Shown here piece by piece: positions 1 through 8,562 of a stretch of DNA of 64,000 nucleotides. Both the position numbers and the translations under genes were made by a program. The notes under the pieces were generated by a model. That model saw nothing but the letters and a program-made list of their open reading frames with translations. It searched no databases and had not been told where the DNA came from. Each line of letters opens with the position of its first letter. Positions within the stretch are counted from its first letter, which is position 1. The DNA is from Elusimicrobiota bacterium (GTDB lineage Bacteria; Elusimicrobiota; Elusimicrobia; UBA1565), in the NCBI GenBank assembly GCA_016218495.1, contig JACRDU010000144.1:1-64000 (forward strand). The letters are read 5' to 3'.

Positions 1-1605
1 CCGTTCCACAGGAGCCCCGCGGGACCCGCGCCGGCCGCCGCCGCGCCGCGGGCCGAGGAGGCGTCCAAGGCCCCCGGCCGGGAGGCCCTGCGCGCGGTCT
101 CCGCCGAGCTTTCCATGAGCGGCTCCGACAGGCTGGGCGCCCTCGATAGGTTCTTCGTCGGCAGCCGGCGAGCGGCGAGCCCCGGTTCCGAGCTCCCGCA
201 CGGGACGGCGGCGGCCCTTTCCCGTCCCCGGCTCGACCTAGCCCAGGCCCGCACGGCCGGGCTGGCGCTCCCCGACGGCCGGCCGCTGGAGGTGGAGCTG
301 GCGGTGACGGAGGCCGAGCTCCAGCGCGGCATGAGCCATCGCGCCGAGGTGCCTCTGGGCGGTCTGCTCTTCGTCCTGGCGGGCGAAGGTGAGTCCGAAT
401 ATCTCCACAAGAACGTGCTCGTGCCGGTGGACTACGTGTTCCTGGACTCCAAGGGGACGGTGTCCTCCCTGGCCGCCGACGTCCCCGCCGCGCCGCCCGG
501 GTCGCCGTGGCGCGGCCTCCGATTCATCGACGGCGGCGCGCACCGCTTCGCCCTGGTCCTGCCGGGAGGCCGCGCCGCGGCGCTGGGGCTCGCGCCCGGG
601 GCCGCGCTGGGCGGGCTAGACGCCCTGTCTCCTCTCGTCGAGAGGCTCCCGCCCTCGCAGATGTGGAGCCTCCTGTCGTCGGAGGACGAAGGGTCGCCGA
701 AGGCCCTCCACGGCGCGCTGCTGGAGCGGCCGGGGGCGGAAGACGACTTCTTCGAGCTCGTCGCCCACGCCAAGAAGGTCCTGAGCGGCCTGCCGCGCTC
801 CTCCGGCTTCGCCGCGCGGGTGCGCGCCAACCTCCGGCGCTTGGCCGAGGCCGCCTCCCGGGGCGAGAGCCTGAGCGAGCACGCCGCCACGGGCCTCATC
901 GCCAACGCCTTCCCGGAGGTCTGGGCCCAGGTCCGGGGCCTGACGCCTTCCTGGAAGGACGTCCCGCTGCGCCTGCTCTCCCTGGCGGCTCTGCCCTTCC
1001 GGGCCTACGCCTGGCTCCAGGTCTTCGCCCACGAGCTCGGGCATTGGCTGGCGGGCTGGGCCCTGGGCGCCCGGCCCGACGCCCTGCGGGTCTGGCGCAG
1101 CGGCGGAGGCCTGACGACCTTCAAGGCGATGCCCCAGGCCGCCTGGAAGCGGGTGGCCATCTCCCTGGCCGGCCCGGCGGCCGAGGTCCTGCTCAGCCTG
1201 GCCTTTCTGGCCGCCGGCGCCGCGTTCTGGACCTGGACCATGCCGGAGCTGGCGGCCGCGGTCAGCTTCGGCGGCCCCGAGGGGCTCCTGAGCTCCCCGC
1301 ACGTCTGGACCTGGGCGGCCGGGGCCCTGTTCACCTTCAACTCCCTGAACTACCTGCTCAACGCCCCGGCGGGCTGGGCCTACGACCTGCTCTACGCCGC
1401 CTACGACATGGGCTTCAAGCGGATGGCGCAGGAGATGGACTGGCGCCGGCGGCGCATGGCCGACGACGACGCGCCGTCCTATTACTATCCGCACATGCTG
1501 CTGCAGATGCTCCTGCCGAACTTCCTGAACCGCCAGCGGCGCTGGGACGCGCCGCGCCAGGCTTGGAGGCCGGCCCCGCCGGCTCAGTCCTTGGAGCGCG
1601 AGTAG
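1..1605 (+). CDS. DUF192 domain plus M50-like membrane metalloprotease (5' truncated by window)
   Basis: The frame is open from base 1, so the gene almost certainly starts upstream; the first ATG at 115 is probably internal. Counting from that ATG, residues about 50-155 resemble DUF192: a GMSHR motif, an LFV strand, a KNVLVPVDYVFLD core and a late FALVLPGG strand. Residues about 285-440 carry HELGHW, the HExxH zinc site of M50/site-2-type proteases, inside hydrophobic helices, followed by further membrane segments. The C-terminus is tyrosine- and methionine-rich. Fusing DUF192 to an M50-like domain is unusual; a role in regulated intramembrane or envelope proteolysis is inferred only. The gene converges on and overlaps the next gene by 22 bp. 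Confidence 0.72.
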   Translation, partial: PFHRSPAGPAPAAAAPRAEEASKAPGREALRAVSAELSMSGSDRLGALDRFFVGSRRAASPGSELPHGTAAALSRPRLDLAQARTAGLALPDGRPLEVELAVTEAELQRGMSHRAEVPLGGLLFVLAGEGESEYLHKNVLVPVDYVFLDSKGTVSSLAADVPAAPPGSPWRGLRFIDGGAHRFALVLPGGRAAALGLAPGAALGGLDALSPLVERLPPSQMWSLLSSEDEGSPKALHGALLERPGAEDDFFELVAHAKKVLSGLPRSSGFAARVRANLRRLAEAASRGESLSEHAATGLIANAFPEVWAQVRGLTPSWKDVPLRLLSLAALPFRAYAWLQVFAHELGHWLAGWALGARPDALRVWRSGGGLTTFKAMPQAAWKRVAISLAGPAAEVLLSLAFLAAGAAFWTWTMPELAAAVSFGGPEGLLSSPHVWTWAAGALFTFNSLNYLLNAPAGWAYDLLYAAYDMGFKRMAQEMDWRRRRMADDDAPSYYYPHMLLQMLLPNFLNRQRRWDAPRQAWRPAPPAQSLERE

Positions 1606-3359
1606 AAGTAGGGGTAGTTGTTGAGGTTCAGGTTGTTGACGTTCTGGTACGGGTCGTTCTCGCGGACCCAGGAGCGCATGGCCCGGAAGCGCGTCGGGTT
1701 GTAGGTGTAGACCTGGGTCAGCTCTTCGACGGCCTTCTTCCCGATGCGCAGGTACAGCTTGGTCAGCGCGGGCGAATCCGGCTCCGCGTCGGCCTCCTCG
1801 ATCATGCGGTCGAGCTCCGGGTTCGAGACGCCCTGCGCGCGCGCGAAATACCCGGCGCTATGCAGCAGCGAGAAGGCCATCGACTGGGGGTCGGGGTAGT
1901 CGGCGTCGAAGCCGGCGATGAAGAGCGGCAGGGCGCGCTTCTCGGCGGCGGCGTAGAGCTCCTCGCTGGGCATGGACTTCATGCGGACCTTGAACTTCGG
2001 GTTGACCTTCTCGAGCCCGGCCTTGAGAAACTCCGCGAGGACGCGCCGGCTGGCCACCGACGGGCTCAGCGCTACGGTCAGCGTGAAGCCCTTGTTCCAG
2101 ACCTCCCCGCCGCGCGCCTTCTTGAGCGCCGTCGCGGCCTTGTCGAGGTCGAAGCGGTAGGGCAGCGGGGCCTGCTCCTTCAGGAAGGCGTCCGGGAAGG
2201 GGCCCCGGGCCCGCATCCCCCGCATCCCCATCCCGCGGCGGAGGAACCCCTCGTAATCGAGCGCGTAAGCGAAGCCCTCGCGCACGGCGCGGTCCGAGAA
2301 GAAGTCGGGTGGGACGCCTTCGCCGTCGAGGCGGCCGCTGCCGAGGAAGGCCGAGGACGGGTCCGCGGCGACGGTGAAGAAGAGCGTCTCGCCGAGCACG
2401 GTGTGGTGGACGCTGGTGGAGACCTTGACGCCCGGGATGTCCTTGACCTCGGCGAAGTCCTGGTCCTCCAGGTAGCTGGCATCGGCGTCGCCGTTCTCAA
2501 GCATCCAGAGGCGCAGCGCCTTGTTCGGCACGACGCGCAGGTAGACCTCGGCCAGCGAGGCGGGCTTCCTCCAGTAGGCGTTGTTGCGTTTGAGGACCAG
2601 CTGGCTGCCGGGGTCGGCCGTCTCGACGGAGAACGGTCCGGTCCCGTTGGCGTGGGACTGGAGGTATGAGGCCGTCATCGGCCGGTTGTTGTAGCGCTTC
2701 CAGGAAGCTTCGGTCCCGTCCCATTCGCCGTGCGACGCGGCCCAGGACTGCGACATGACGATGGGTAGTGAGGCCAGGATCTTCAGGAAATGGCCGTTGG
2801 GACGCTTGAGGCGGATGACGACCGAGGACCCTTCGACCGAGACCGCCTTCTCGGCCTCCTTGAAGTCGAGCGTGACTGCGCCGTCGGCCCCCCGGGTGCT
2901 GTAGACGCCCAGGATGGGCTTGAGCAGGAGGCTCGAGGAGGCTCCCTCGGCGTCGATGAGCATGAAGCGCAGGATGGAGTAGCGCACGTCTTCGGCCGTC
3001 AGCGTCCCGCCCTGATGGAACTTGACCCCGTCGCGGATGGGGAACCGGTAGACGGTCTCGTCCTCGGAGAGCAGACCGTTGGCCTTCGTCGGGACTTCGG
3101 AGGCCAGGAAGGGGACGAAGCGCAGGGGGACCTTGAGCTCCTTGAAGGTGATCAGCGACTCATAGACGTTCCCGGTGACGATGAAGCTCACCGCGTCCGA
3201 GGCGTCCGCCGGGTCCATGGTCAGCCATTTCCTGGTGGTCAGCTGGACGAAGGTGCCGGGGTTCCGGACCGCCTCGGACGACGACGCGGCGTCCGGCGCG
3301 GCGGCGCGGGCCGCCGCGGCGGCCAGGACGAGGACGAGGGCGGGCAGAACGGGTTTCAC
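1584..3359 (-). CDS. Family 5 extracellular solute-binding protein (peptide/nickel type)
   Basis: This 591-aa protein matches SBP_bac_5 (DppA/OppA/NikA-like) proteins. It has a Sec-type signal (VKPVLPALVLVLAAAAARA), then an early TMDPADASDAVS segment, a VYESL strand, the TAEDVRYSI motif and an NGTGPF-type motif, with Asp/Pro-rich ligand lobes through to the end. The GTG start at 3359 is chosen because it overlaps the preceding stop as GTGA and begins a signal peptide. It is the last gene of the leftward ten-gene operon. No ABC permease or ATPase accompanies it, so it may feed a distant transporter or bind the peptide or glycan product of the cluster; that is inference. Family assignment is firm, ligand unknown. 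Confidence 0.85.
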   Translation of the reverse strand: MKPVLPALVLVLAAAAARAAAPDAASSSEAVRNPGTFVQLTTRKWLTMDPADASDAVSFIVTGNVYESLITFKELKVPLRFVPFLASEVPTKANGLLSEDETVYRFPIRDGVKFHQGGTLTAEDVRYSILRFMLIDAEGASSSLLLKPILGVYSTRGADGAVTLDFKEAEKAVSVEGSSVVIRLKRPNGHFLKILASLPIVMSQSWAASHGEWDGTEASWKRYNNRPMTASYLQSHANGTGPFSVETADPGSQLVLKRNNAYWRKPASLAEVYLRVVPNKALRLWMLENGDADASYLEDQDFAEVKDIPGVKVSTSVHHTVLGETLFFTVAADPSSAFLGSGRLDGEGVPPDFFSDRAVREGFAYALDYEGFLRRGMGMRGMRARGPFPDAFLKEQAPLPYRFDLDKAATALKKARGGEVWNKGFTLTVALSPSVASRRVLAEFLKAGLEKVNPKFKVRMKSMPSEELYAAAEKRALPLFIAGFDADYPDPQSMAFSLLHSAGYFARAQGVSNPELDRMIEEADAEPDSPALTKLYLRIGKKAVEELTQVYTYNPTRFRAMRSWVRENDPYQNVNNLNLNNYPYFYSRSKD

Positions 3360-4012
3360 CGGACCTCCAGCTGCTGGCCTGTCGGGGAATACAGGATGGT
3401 GCGCGTGACATAGGAACCGTCCCGGTAGTTCCCGAATACGGTCTCCACCGTCACCGAGATGTTCCCGGTGTAGTCGACCGAGAACCCGCGGATGTAGTTC
3501 CGGCCTCCGCCGTCGTATTCCTGCGCCCACATGAAGGCTCCGTTCGTGTTGAACTTCACCACGCGGGCGGGGAAGTAGTTCGCCGAACGGCACACCCCGG
3601 CCGCGACGACGTCGCCTTCGCGGTCCGTTCCGAGGCTGGTGGCGGTGCAGTTGGAGGCGGTGTCGGTGGTCTCCCAGGCCAGGGCCCCGTTCTCGGAGTA
3701 CTTGAGGACCAGGAAGGTCTTCTCGCGCTCGACGGCGCGCACGCCGGCCAGGTAGATCCCGCCGACCGTATCCATGGCGGCGGCGTAGACCTTCTCGTCG
3801 TAGCCGTCGGCATGCTCGTCGGTCCACACGTTGTAGCCCTGGGCGCTCAGGCGGTTGACCTGGATGGAGTGGGTGCGCCCGTCGAACTGGTTGAAGGCGG
3901 TCGCGATGTTGCCCCGGCCGTCGTGGGCCGTCAGCACGTCGCCGTCGCCGTCGGCCTGGGCCCGGGCGAGGGCGGCGGCGAGGAGGAGCAAGAGGGGCAG
4001 TCGGGTCAGCAT
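3356..4012 (-). CDS. Secreted beta-propeller-like protein of unknown function
   Basis: A 218-aa protein with an N-terminal signal peptide (LPLLLLLAAALARA). The mature part repeats a pattern of a short Gly/Asp turn, a strand such as IYLAGV, then a KYSENGALAW- or KFNTNGAFMW-type segment. This is typical of SBBP/delta-60-like beta-propeller blades, and about three blades are visible, fewer than a closed propeller needs, so it may oligomerise. It overlaps the upstream glycosyltransferase by 7 bp and the downstream solute-binding protein by 4 bp, so it belongs to the same operon. Exported or periplasmic location is likely. No enzymatic motif is visible and function is unknown. Confidence 0.65.
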   Translation of the reverse strand: MLTRLPLLLLLAAALARAQADGDGDVLTAHDGRGNIATAFNQFDGRTHSIQVNRLSAQGYNVWTDEHADGYDEKVYAAAMDTVGGIYLAGVRAVEREKTFLVLKYSENGALAWETTDTASNCTATSLGTDREGDVVAAGVCRSANYFPARVVKFNTNGAFMWAQEYDGGGRNYIRGFSVDYTGNISVTVETVFGNYRDGSYVTRTILYSPTGQQLEVR

Positions 4013-4824
4013 GGGTTGATTCTACAAGACTTCCCGCCGACCAGCCGGAGCGTCCGCCCGGCCCAGTCGCTGGAGACCACCACGGCCCGCGCGGAGCGCG
4101 CCTCCTGCGCCGCCAGCCCGAAGGTCTCCCCGTCCCGCCCCCAATAGGCGGCGGCCCGCCCCAGGAGGCTCCGGTGTTCCCGCCAAGGCGCCGAGACCCT
4201 CAGGCGCGCGGGGACGCCCTCGGCGAGGCGGCGGAATTCCCCCGCCGTCGGTCCCGGGGCCGGCGCCGCCCAGACGAATTCCCAGCCCGGCAGGCGCCCG
4301 GCGCGCCACAGGGCGCTAAAGACACGCAGCATCTCCAGCTCGCCCTTGCCGTCTCCCAGGCGGCCCACCCCAACGATGAGGCGTTCCTTTATAAGGGGGG
4401 GGACGGCGTCCACCGGAGGCTCCAACAGGCCGGCTTCCAGCCCCCAGCGCGCCTTGAGCGCCGCCCGGGTCCGGGCGGAGTTCGCCAACAGGGTCCAGCC
4501 GGCCAGCGGGCGCCGGGCCGGCAGGTAGTGCAGCCAGAGGATGTTCCTGGCGCCCAGGGCCGGGAACTGGTGCGCCGCGCTGGCGTTCACCACCAGCTCG
4601 GCGCGCGGGGCCAGCCGCCGCCAGTCGCCGCCCACCCTCACCCGTCCGGACAAAGACGAGCCGAACAGCCGGTCCAGCCGGCGCGCCCTCGGCAGCGGGC
4701 CCAGGCCCGTCAGCGCCGTCTCCCAGCCTCCGCGCGTCAGCACCTCGGCCAAACGCGCGCAGGCCTTCTCCGTCCCGCCGAGCGCGGAAAGGTGGCCGTC
4801 GAAGACGAGGGCGCGCTTCAGCAC
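4006..4824 (-). CDS. GT4-like glycosyltransferase, short
   Basis: At 272 aa this is shorter than usual GT4 enzymes (350-400 aa). The N-terminus has the GT4 acceptor-side signature FDGHLSALGGTEK, the glycine-rich loop after strand 1. Later segments include an ILWLHYLP strand, LLANSARTR, an IVGVGRLGDGKGE motif starting the donor-binding lobe, and a weak ETFGLAAQEA version of the E-x7-E donor motif near residue 235. The C-terminal helices are trimmed. It overlaps the flanking genes by 7 bp on each side and is the fourth sugar- or methyl-transfer gene of the leftward operon. Likely a cytoplasmic nucleotide-sugar-dependent transferase; sugar and acceptor unknown. Confidence 0.75.
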   Translation of the reverse strand: MLKRALVFDGHLSALGGTEKACARLAEVLTRGGWETALTGLGPLPRARRLDRLFGSSLSGRVRVGGDWRRLAPRAELVVNASAAHQFPALGARNILWLHYLPARRPLAGWTLLANSARTRAALKARWGLEAGLLEPPVDAVPPLIKERLIVGVGRLGDGKGELEMLRVFSALWRAGRLPGWEFVWAAPAPGPTAGEFRRLAEGVPARLRVSAPWREHRSLLGRAAAYWGRDGETFGLAAQEARSARAVVVSSDWAGRTLRLVGGKSCRINPC

Positions 4825-5777
4825 AGGTAGACCGTCGGAGCCGCGCCGCGGGATTCGAGGAAGCGGTTCAGGCGCCCGAAGCCGTCGTAGCGCAGCAGGA
4901 ACACCACGTAGCGGTCGGCGGCGGGCGGAGCCTCGTCGCGGAAGGAGCTCACGCAGCGCTGGCCCAGGGACGCGAAGGCCTGCCGCGCGTTGGCGGCGAA
5001 GGCCCGGGCGGTCTGGTCCCGGGAGTCGCCCCAGACGAGGGCGCCCAGGGTCCCGTCACGCCGCGTGCCGGCCAAGGCGGCGCAGGCCTCCCTCCATGTG
5101 AAGGCCGCGGCGCGCTCCTTCGCGGCGGAGGCCATCCGCTCCCTGAGCGGCGCATCGTTCCATAGGCGCGCGATGGCCCGTGCCAGGGCGGCGGGGTCCT
5201 TCGCCGGGACGAGCAGGGCCTCCTTGCCGTGGCGCACGAGCTCCGGGATGCCCCCCACGCGCGAGGCGACGACGGGCGTGCCCGCCGCCAACGCCTCCAG
5301 GACCACGCCGCCCAGGCTTTCGCGCCGCGACGGCAGGACCAGGAAGTCCGCGCGGCCCATCAGCGGCGGCACGCGGGAGGGGGGCAGCAGGCCGAGGTCC
5401 AGCGGACGCAGGCGCAGGCGCGCCGCGAACCGCGCGAGGCCCCCGCCGGAATCGTCCTGCCCGCACAGGACGAGCGGGACGGCCAGGCCGTCGTCCTCCA
5501 GCCGGCGCAGCGCCATCAGCAGGACGTCGAGGCCCTTGTATTCGGCGTGGCGGGCGGCCGTGAGGATGAAGCGCCGCGGAAGGCCCGCGGGCGCGGCGGC
5601 GCGCGCCAGCGCCGGCTTGCCGTAGTACACGACCCGCGCGCGGCGCGCCGACGGGGCGCGCGCGGCCACGCAGGCGCGCGTCCACCTGGAGTTCGCGAAG
5701 ACGCGCGCGGACCTGAGCAGGCGCTCGGTGCCCCGGGCGTCCCAGCGCGCGGCGGCGCGCTCGCCGGGAGTCCTCAT
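4818..5777 (-). CDS. GT4 glycosyltransferase lacking most of the N-terminal acceptor domain
   Basis: A 319-aa product whose first ~60 residues match only the end of a GT4 N-terminal lobe (RVFANSRWTR, then RARVVYYG). Next comes a complete donor-binding lobe: FILTAARHAEYKGLDVLL, FLVLPSRRESLGGVVLEA with the E-x7-E motif, TPVVASRVGGIPELV and the final helices. About 70 residues follow with no family match, ending VYLC. The ATG at 5777 overlaps the methyltransferase stop as ATGA, so translation does begin here, and no upstream in-frame GT4 sequence is visible inside the methyltransferase. Either the gene was truncated at its 5' end, or it works with a partner GT. Cytoplasmic; substrate unknown. 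Confidence 0.72.
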   Translation of the reverse strand: MRTPGERAAARWDARGTERLLRSARVFANSRWTRACVAARAPSARRARVVYYGKPALARAAAPAGLPRRFILTAARHAEYKGLDVLLMALRRLEDDGLAVPLVLCGQDDSGGGLARFAARLRLRPLDLGLLPPSRVPPLMGRADFLVLPSRRESLGGVVLEALAAGTPVVASRVGGIPELVRHGKEALLVPAKDPAALARAIARLWNDAPLRERMASAAKERAAAFTWREACAALAGTRRDGTLGALVWGDSRDQTARAFAANARQAFASLGQRCVSSFRDEAPPAADRYVVFLLRYDGFGRLNRFLESRGAAPTVYLC

Positions 5778-6373
5778 CGCAGCCGGGCCAGGAAGACCAT
5801 GTGCCCCCAGCGCGAGGAGCGGCCGCGGGTGGAGAACTCGTCGAAGACGAGGACCTCGAAGTCCTCCGCCACCCAGGACAGGAAGCGCTCCGGGTCGAAC
5901 AACGCGAAGGGGCGCGACGGCGTCGAGCAGAGCAACAGCCCGTCTGCGCGGAGCAGGGCCTTGGCGCGGCGCAGGAAGGCGCGCTGGACCGGCGGCTCGA
6001 AGTCGCTGACCACCTGCAGCATGGCGACGAGGCCGTAGCGCGCGCGCGGCTTGAACGTCAGCGCGTTGGCGAGCCTGACGCTGACGCCGGGAAGGCGCGC
6101 CGCGCGCCGCCCGGCGTCGGCCAGCGCGCGTTCGGAGAGGTCCAGGGCGTCCACGCGGCGCGCGGCCTTGGAGAGGGCCGACAGGAAGTGCCCTCCCGCG
6201 CAGCCGACCTCCAGGGCCCGCGGCACGCGCACCCCTTCCAGGGCGCGCGCGTAGCGCGCGAAGCGCAGGCGTCCCGAGCCCACCCGGCGGCTGCGCCAAG
6301 GGTCGCGGTCGCGCGCGTACTTCGCGCCGTAGCCGGCCAGGCGCCAGCGCGACGGGGACACGGTCTCAGGCAT
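5774..6373 (-). CDS. Class I SAM-dependent methyltransferase
   Basis: A 199-aa protein with a canonical Rossmann methyltransferase core: motif I ALEVGCAGGHF at residues 53-63, an acidic strand-2 end (VDALDLSERAL), a motif II-like region (YGLVAMLQVVSDF) and a GGLL-like turn (LLRADGLLLCSTP). It belongs to the Methyltransf_11/23 type often found in glycan and natural-product clusters. It overlaps the GT4 gene upstream by 8 bp and the truncated GT4 downstream by 4 bp. Probable role: O-, N- or C-methylation of a sugar or of the peptide product. The acceptor cannot be read from sequence. Confidence 0.85.
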   Translation of the reverse strand: MPETVSPSRWRLAGYGAKYARDRDPWRSRRVGSGRLRFARYARALEGVRVPRALEVGCAGGHFLSALSKAARRVDALDLSERALADAGRRAARLPGVSVRLANALTFKPRARYGLVAMLQVVSDFEPPVQRAFLRRAKALLRADGLLLCSTPSRPFALFDPERFLSWVAEDFEVLVFDEFSTRGRSSRWGHMVFLARLR

Positions 6374-7325
6374 GGTAGAGGGGCTCGAAGGCGGCGGCCG
6401 CCGCGTCCCAGGAGAAGAGCCGCGCGCGGGCCTCGGCCGCGCGGCCGAGCCGGCGGGCCAGCCCGGGGCGCGTCAACAGTGAGCGCAGGGCCCCGGCCAT
6501 GCGCTCGGCGTCCCCCGGGGGGACCAGCAGTCCCGAGCGGCCGTCTTCGACGAGCTCGGGGATGCCCCCGGTGCGCGTGGAGACGACGGCCTTGCCGCGG
6601 GACATGGCCTCGAGCAGGGCGATGGGGAGGTTGTCGCGCCGCGACGGCAGCGCGAAGGCGGCCGCCGCGGACACCTCGCGCGCCAGCGCGCGCGGGGACA
6701 GCTCGCCGAGGAAATCCACCCGGTCCGCCAGGCCCAGGCGGCGTGCGAAGGCGGCGAGCGCGCCGTTCGACTTGTCCCGGCCCGCTAGGCGCAGGCGTGC
6801 CTCGATCCCGGAGTCGGCGAGGCGGGCGAAGGCCATCAGCAGGACGTCCACGCCCTTGTAAGGGGCCAGGCGGGCGGCGCAGAGCACGGAGGGGACCGTG
6901 CGGGCGGGCGCGGCCGGGACTTCGGGGAGCGAGGGGCCGTAGGGATAGACGACGAGCGCGCCGCGGGCCAGGGAGGGGGCCAGCCGGGCGAACTCGCGCT
7001 TCTGGGCGCGGCAGACCAGGGTCAGCGGGCCCAGGCGCGCGAGGCGCCGCAGGGTCCCGAGCCCGCCCGCGAAGCGCAGGTAGTCCTCGAGGACCAGGTG
7101 CAGCGTCGTCACCACGCGCCAGCGGCGGCGTTCCGCTCGGGCGATGAAAGGCCGGGGGTCCCGGCCGAAGAGGTTGAGGTGCCAGGCGTCGGCGCGCGCC
7201 GGCGCGCGCCCGGGGCCGGCCGCGGTCACGGAGTGGCCGCGCGCGCGAAGCGCGCCGCCCAGGCCCCGTTCCACGGCACGGTCGGTGGGGTCGGCCGGGT
7301 CGAGCCAGGCCAGGCCGACGCGCAT
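6366..7325 (-). CDS. GT4 family glycosyltransferase
   Basis: A 319-aa full GT4 enzyme. The N-terminal lobe begins MRVGLAWLDPADPTDRAVE and continues with a glycine-rich GLGGALRARGH loop. The donor lobe has VLCAARLAPYKGVDVLL, then FALPSRRDNLPIALLEAMSRG with the E-x7-E-type motif, VVSTRTGGIPELVEDG, and the usual final helix. The start at 7325 is shared with the stop of the 35-aa peptide gene (TGATG), so the two are translationally coupled. Its first 30 residues closely resemble those of the GT4 at 12131-13084 in the divergent operon, so the two are probably paralogues. Substrate unknown. Confidence 0.87.
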   Translation of the reverse strand: MRVGLAWLDPADPTDRAVERGLGGALRARGHSVTAAGPGRAPARADAWHLNLFGRDPRPFIARAERRRWRVVTTLHLVLEDYLRFAGGLGTLRRLARLGPLTLVCRAQKREFARLAPSLARGALVVYPYGPSLPEVPAAPARTVPSVLCAARLAPYKGVDVLLMAFARLADSGIEARLRLAGRDKSNGALAAFARRLGLADRVDFLGELSPRALAREVSAAAAFALPSRRDNLPIALLEAMSRGKAVVSTRTGGIPELVEDGRSGLLVPPGDAERMAGALRSLLTRPGLARRLGRAAEARARLFSWDAAAAAFEPLYHA

Positions 7326-7432
7326 CAGTCGCCTTCGACGATGGAGAGGACCCCGTGCTTCTCGAGCTTGGGTTTGCGCCACTTCTTCTTGGCGCCCTTC
7401 TTGGGACCCGGCTTCTTCTCTTTCTTCTTCAT
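7325..7432 (-). CDS. 35-aa RiPP-like precursor peptide with lasso-leader-type motif
   Basis: A 35-aa lysine-rich peptide (13 Lys) with no Cys or Thr and a single Ser at position 30. Residues 18-27 read W-R-K-P-K-L-E-K-H-G, matching the Y/W-x2-P-x-L-x3-G motif by which lasso-family leader peptides bind PqqD/B1-type recognition elements. Only eight residues follow the motif Gly, ending EGD, so there is little or no conventional core. The ATG at 7432 overlaps the aminotransferase stop as ATGA, and the stop overlaps the GT4 start as TGATG, so the gene is embedded in the operon and not a chance ORF. A PqqD-like protein and a radical SAM enzyme are encoded just upstream. Calling it a modified substrate is inference from motif and context; a peptide carrier for sugars is an alternative. 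Confidence 0.7.
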   Translation of the reverse strand: MKKKEKKPGPKKGAKKKWRKPKLEKHGVLSIVEGD

Positions 7433-8562
7433 GGTCGACCTCGGAAGCGGCGCACGGCCTCGGCGACGCGCTCCGTCTCGGAGGCGCTGAGGCCGGGGGA
7501 GAACGGCAGATAGGCGTAGTCCTTGTAAAGGCGCTCGGCGACGGGCAGCCTCCTGCGGAACGGGGCGCAGAGGCGGTAGAGGTGGACCGGATAGAGCCAG
7601 GCCTCGGTGTCTATCCCGCGCGCCCGGAGGAACCGCGCCAGCAGCCCTCCGCGGCCGCCGGCGGCCCGCACGGCGAAGTGCGAGGCCCCCGGGACGCTCC
7701 CGGGGGAAGCCTCGCTCAGGCGCAGCGACGGGTGGCCCGCCAGCGCCTCGCGGTAGAGCCGCGCGGTCCGCTCGAGCCGGCGGCGCGTCTCGGGCCAGCG
7801 CGAGAGCTGGCATAGCCCCAGGGCCGCGGCCAGGTCGTTCATGCGGCAATGCCACCCCGCGGCGCGCACGCCGGAGGGGCTCCCGGCGAAGCCGGTCCCT
7901 TCGGCCTCGTGGCCGAGGCGGCGCATGCGGGCCAGCGGCTTCTCCCACGCCGGGTCTTTGAAGACGACGGCCCCGCCGTCCACGGTGGTGGGGTTCTTGA
8001 AGCGGCCGAAGCTGAAGCATCCGGCGTCCCCGACGCTGCCGAGCGGCCGGCCGTGATAGGCGCCTCCCACGGCCTGGCAGCAGTCCTCGACGAGGGCGGC
8101 TCCGTTCCGGCGCGCCAGGGCCCTGAGCGGGGCGAGGTCGGCGGGATGGCCGTGCAGGTGGACGGCGAGGATGGCGCGGGTGCGCGGGGTGAGCGCGGCC
8201 TCGGCGGCGGCCGGGTCCAACGTGCCGCGCTCGGGTTCCACGTCGGCGAAGACCGGCCGCGCCCCGGCGTGCAGGATGGCCTGGACCGTCCCTACGTCGG
8301 TGAGGGGGGAGGTGACGACCTCTCCGCCGCGCGCCCCGGCGGCTTCGAGGGCGAGGTGGAGCGCGGCCGTCCCCGAGTTCGTCGCCGCGCAGCGCCGCGC
8401 GCCGGCGAAGGCCGCGAAGCGGGCCTCGAAGAGGCGGCCGTACACCCCCGTCCCGACCCAGCCGCTGGCCAGGGCCTCGGCGACGGCCCGGGCCTCGGCG
8501 CGCCCTAGCGGGGAGCGGAAGTGAGGGACGCGGGGAGGGCGCTTTGCTTGGAGCGTTTCCAT
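7429..8562 (-). CDS. DegT/DnrJ/EryC1 family PLP-dependent aminotransferase
   Basis: A 377-aa sugar-aminotransferase-type enzyme. Motifs in order: ATNSGTAALHLAL near residues 60-72 (PLP phosphate site), VFADVEPERGTLDP, ALVEDCCQAVGG near 155-166 (PLP ring and pyridine contacts) and GDAGCFSFGRFKNPT with Lys189 as the expected Schiff-base lysine. The C-terminal domain is typical. The ATG at 8562 has a good AGGAGG ribosome site about 11 bases upstream; it overlaps the radical SAM gene by 58 bp. Family members usually make amino sugars as nucleotide-sugar donors, which would suit the neighbouring glycosyltransferases, but some DegT-like proteins act in natural-product pathways. Substrate not determinable. 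Confidence 0.9.
   Translation of the reverse strand: METLQAKRPPRVPHFRSPLGRAEARAVAEALASGWVGTGVYGRLFEARFAAFAGARRCAATNSGTAALHLALEAAGARGGEVVTSPLTDVGTVQAILHAGARPVFADVEPERGTLDPAAAEAALTPRTRAILAVHLHGHPADLAPLRALARRNGAALVEDCCQAVGGAYHGRPLGSVGDAGCFSFGRFKNPTTVDGGAVVFKDPAWEKPLARMRRLGHEAEGTGFAGSPSGVRAAGWHCRMNDLAAALGLCQLSRWPETRRRLERTARLYREALAGHPSLRLSEASPGSVPGASHFAVRAAGGRGGLLARFLRARGIDTEAWLYPVHLYRLCAPFRRRLPVAERLYKDYAYLPFSPGLSASETERVAEAVRRFRGRP

Noticed and set aside
507-2669. 720-aa frame spanning the end of the first gene and the solute-binding gene
   Set aside because: It is Arg/Pro/Ala low-complexity sequence in the wrong frame of two identified genes.
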